A stretch of DNA of 64,000 nt from Flavobacterium psychrophilum (GTDB lineage: Bacteria; Bacteroidota; Bacteroidia; Flavobacteriales; Flavobacteriaceae), in contig DZCQ01000011.1 of the NCBI GenBank assembly GCA_022730285.1, positions 1 to 64,000 of the forward strand. The letters run 5' to 3'. The translations under genes and the position numbers were made by a program. Shown here in pieces: positions 63,058 to 64,000 of this stretch (position 1 is the stretch's first letter; each line of letters opens with the position of its first letter). The notes below the pieces were generated by a model that saw only the letters and a list, made by a program, of their open reading frames with translations, searched no databases and was not told the origin of the DNA.

Positions 63058-64000
63058 ATGTATATAAATGGAATTGGTGCAATTTCTGCACAAAAAACCT
63101 TTGATGCTTTGTTTTTAGAACATGCTGTTTTAGACAATACTTCTACAGTTTTGCCAATAATTGCTCCAATATATAAAGATTATATTAATCCAACTGCAAG
63201 TCGCCGAATGGCAAAAGGAGTTAAAAACGGAATTGTAGCATCTGCAATAGCATTAAAAGAAGCAAAAAATCCAGACTTAGACGCAATTATCACTGGAACT
63301 GGAATGGGTTGTATTGAGGATTCTGACAAATTTTTAAAAGCAATTTTAGATAATAAGGAACAATTTTTAACCCCAACATCGTTTATACAATCTACACACA
63401 ACACTGTTGGAGCACAAATAGCATTGGGATTGCAATGCAAATCGTATAACTTTACGTATGTAAATGGTGCGGTATCTTTTGAATCTGCCTTACTAGATGC
63501 AAAAATGTATTTTGATTCTGATAATGCAAAGGCAGTACTTGTTGGAGGAATAGATGAAATGAACGAATATACAGCTATCCTATTTAAAATTGCGGGATTT
63601 ATCAAAAAAGAAGGGGAAGCTCCATTTGACAGTAAAAATACCTGTACCAAAGGAACAATTTATGGAGAAGGTGCCACTTTTTTTGCATTACAAGATACTA
63701 AAACTAGTAGCACATACGCAGAAGTTCTTGGAATAGAAATTTTTAACACCATGAATTTAGAAAATTTAGAACAAAAAACGAAAGAATTTTTAAGCTCTAT
63801 TAATTTACAAATTTCGGACATTGATGCCATTATATTAGGACACAACGGAGATATAGAAACAGACATCTACTACAAAACTATCACAGAAAATAATTTTAAT
63901 GAAATTCCACAAATATATTACAAACACTTATGTGGAGAATACAATACTGCATCGGCATTTGGATTGTGGATAGGCTCAAAAATACTAAAATTACAACAAA
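63058..64000 (+). CDS. Ketosynthase-like chain-length factor (partial, runs off the window)
   Basis: An open frame from ATG 63058 continues past the right edge (at least 314 codons). It has KAS-fold landmarks (PTASRRMAKGVKNG, DAIITGTGMGC, PTSFIQSTHNTVGAQIAL). At the nucleophile position it reads TYVNGAVSFESALL, so the Cys is absent. It therefore resembles chain-length-factor partners such as ApeC and probably pairs with the KS encoded just before. No conclusion is possible about the missing C-terminus. Confidence 0.85.
   Translation, partial: MYINGIGAISAQKTFDALFLEHAVLDNTSTVLPIIAPIYKDYINPTASRRMAKGVKNGIVASAIALKEAKNPDLDAIITGTGMGCIEDSDKFLKAILDNKEQFLTPTSFIQSTHNTVGAQIALGLQCKSYNFTYVNGAVSFESALLDAKMYFDSDNAKAVLVGGIDEMNEYTAILFKIAGFIKKEGEAPFDSKNTCTKGTIYGEGATFFALQDTKTSSTYAEVLGIEIFNTMNLENLEQKTKEFLSSINLQISDIDAIILGHNGDIETDIYYKTITENNFNEIPQIYYKHLCGEYNTASAFGLWIGSKILKLQQ

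Noticed and set aside
1..64000. CRISPR arrays, prophage modules or rRNA operons
   Set aside because: No regularly spaced repeats, phage structural genes or rRNA sequences were seen.

Overview
The window is from the chromosome of a low-GC member of the Bacteroidota, almost certainly a Flavobacteriaceae bacterium. The sequence points to this through a gliding lipoprotein gene (gldD), two proteins with type IX secretion C-terminal sorting domains, Bacteroidota-type promoters (TTG, about 19-21 bases, TAnnTTTG), start sites without obvious Shine-Dalgarno sequences, an L21 protein with a helix-hairpin-helix tail, and a flexirubin-type pigment cluster whose tyrosine ammonia-lyase closely resembles my recollection of the Flavobacterium johnsoniae enzyme.

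Layout. (1) 1-3.95 kb: a complete-looking restriction-modification island with a small controller-like regulator, two adjacent candidate PD-(D/E)xK nuclease genes and, convergent to them, two different cytosine-C5 methyltransferases. The composition suggests an asymmetric-site system with a two-subunit nuclease, resembling BbvCI in layout. (2) 4-21.5 kb: housekeeping and envelope genes: guaB, typA, a secreted SUEL-lectin/T9SS protein with a frameshifted start, a broken DNA methylase fragment, an M16 peptidase pair, rplU-rpmA, ileS (altered GxHH signature), a DksA-like gene, lspA, and a probable copper-uptake operon (CNGKC protein, OprC/NosA-like TonB receptor, lipoprotein). (3) 21.7-22.8 kb: an internally deleted IS1595-family element with matching inverted ends, then tRNA-Asn. 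(4) 22.9-32.2 kb: rseP, a secreted M1 aminopeptidase, and a six-gene TonB/ExbBD energy-transduction cluster with a TPR protein. (5) 32.5-43 kb: HerA-like ATPase, cyclase-family hydrolase, hemW-ruvC, flippase-like protein and glycosyltransferase, RNase G, a 30-residue basic protein gene, HU, mutY, ssb and gldD.

(6) 43.06 kb to the right edge: one long flexirubin (aryl-polyene plus dialkylresorcinol ester) biosynthesis cluster that continues beyond the window. Tyrosine ammonia-lyase makes the 4-coumaroyl starter. Ketosynthases, a ketoreductase, a pair of hotdog dehydratases and two ACPs extend it to a polyene. DarB and DarA make the dialkylresorcinol. A CrtI-like oxidoreductase, a halogenase-like flavoenzyme, an LpxL-like acyltransferase, a BtrH-like acyltransferase candidate and a two-gene ABC exporter are positioned to tailor, esterify and export the product. 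Several paired proteins have complementary active sites: one hotdog has the catalytic His and its neighbour does not, and a CHH ketosynthase is followed by a Cys-less chain-length-factor-like protein.

All calls come from reading motifs, gene order and DNA by eye. No database search was run.
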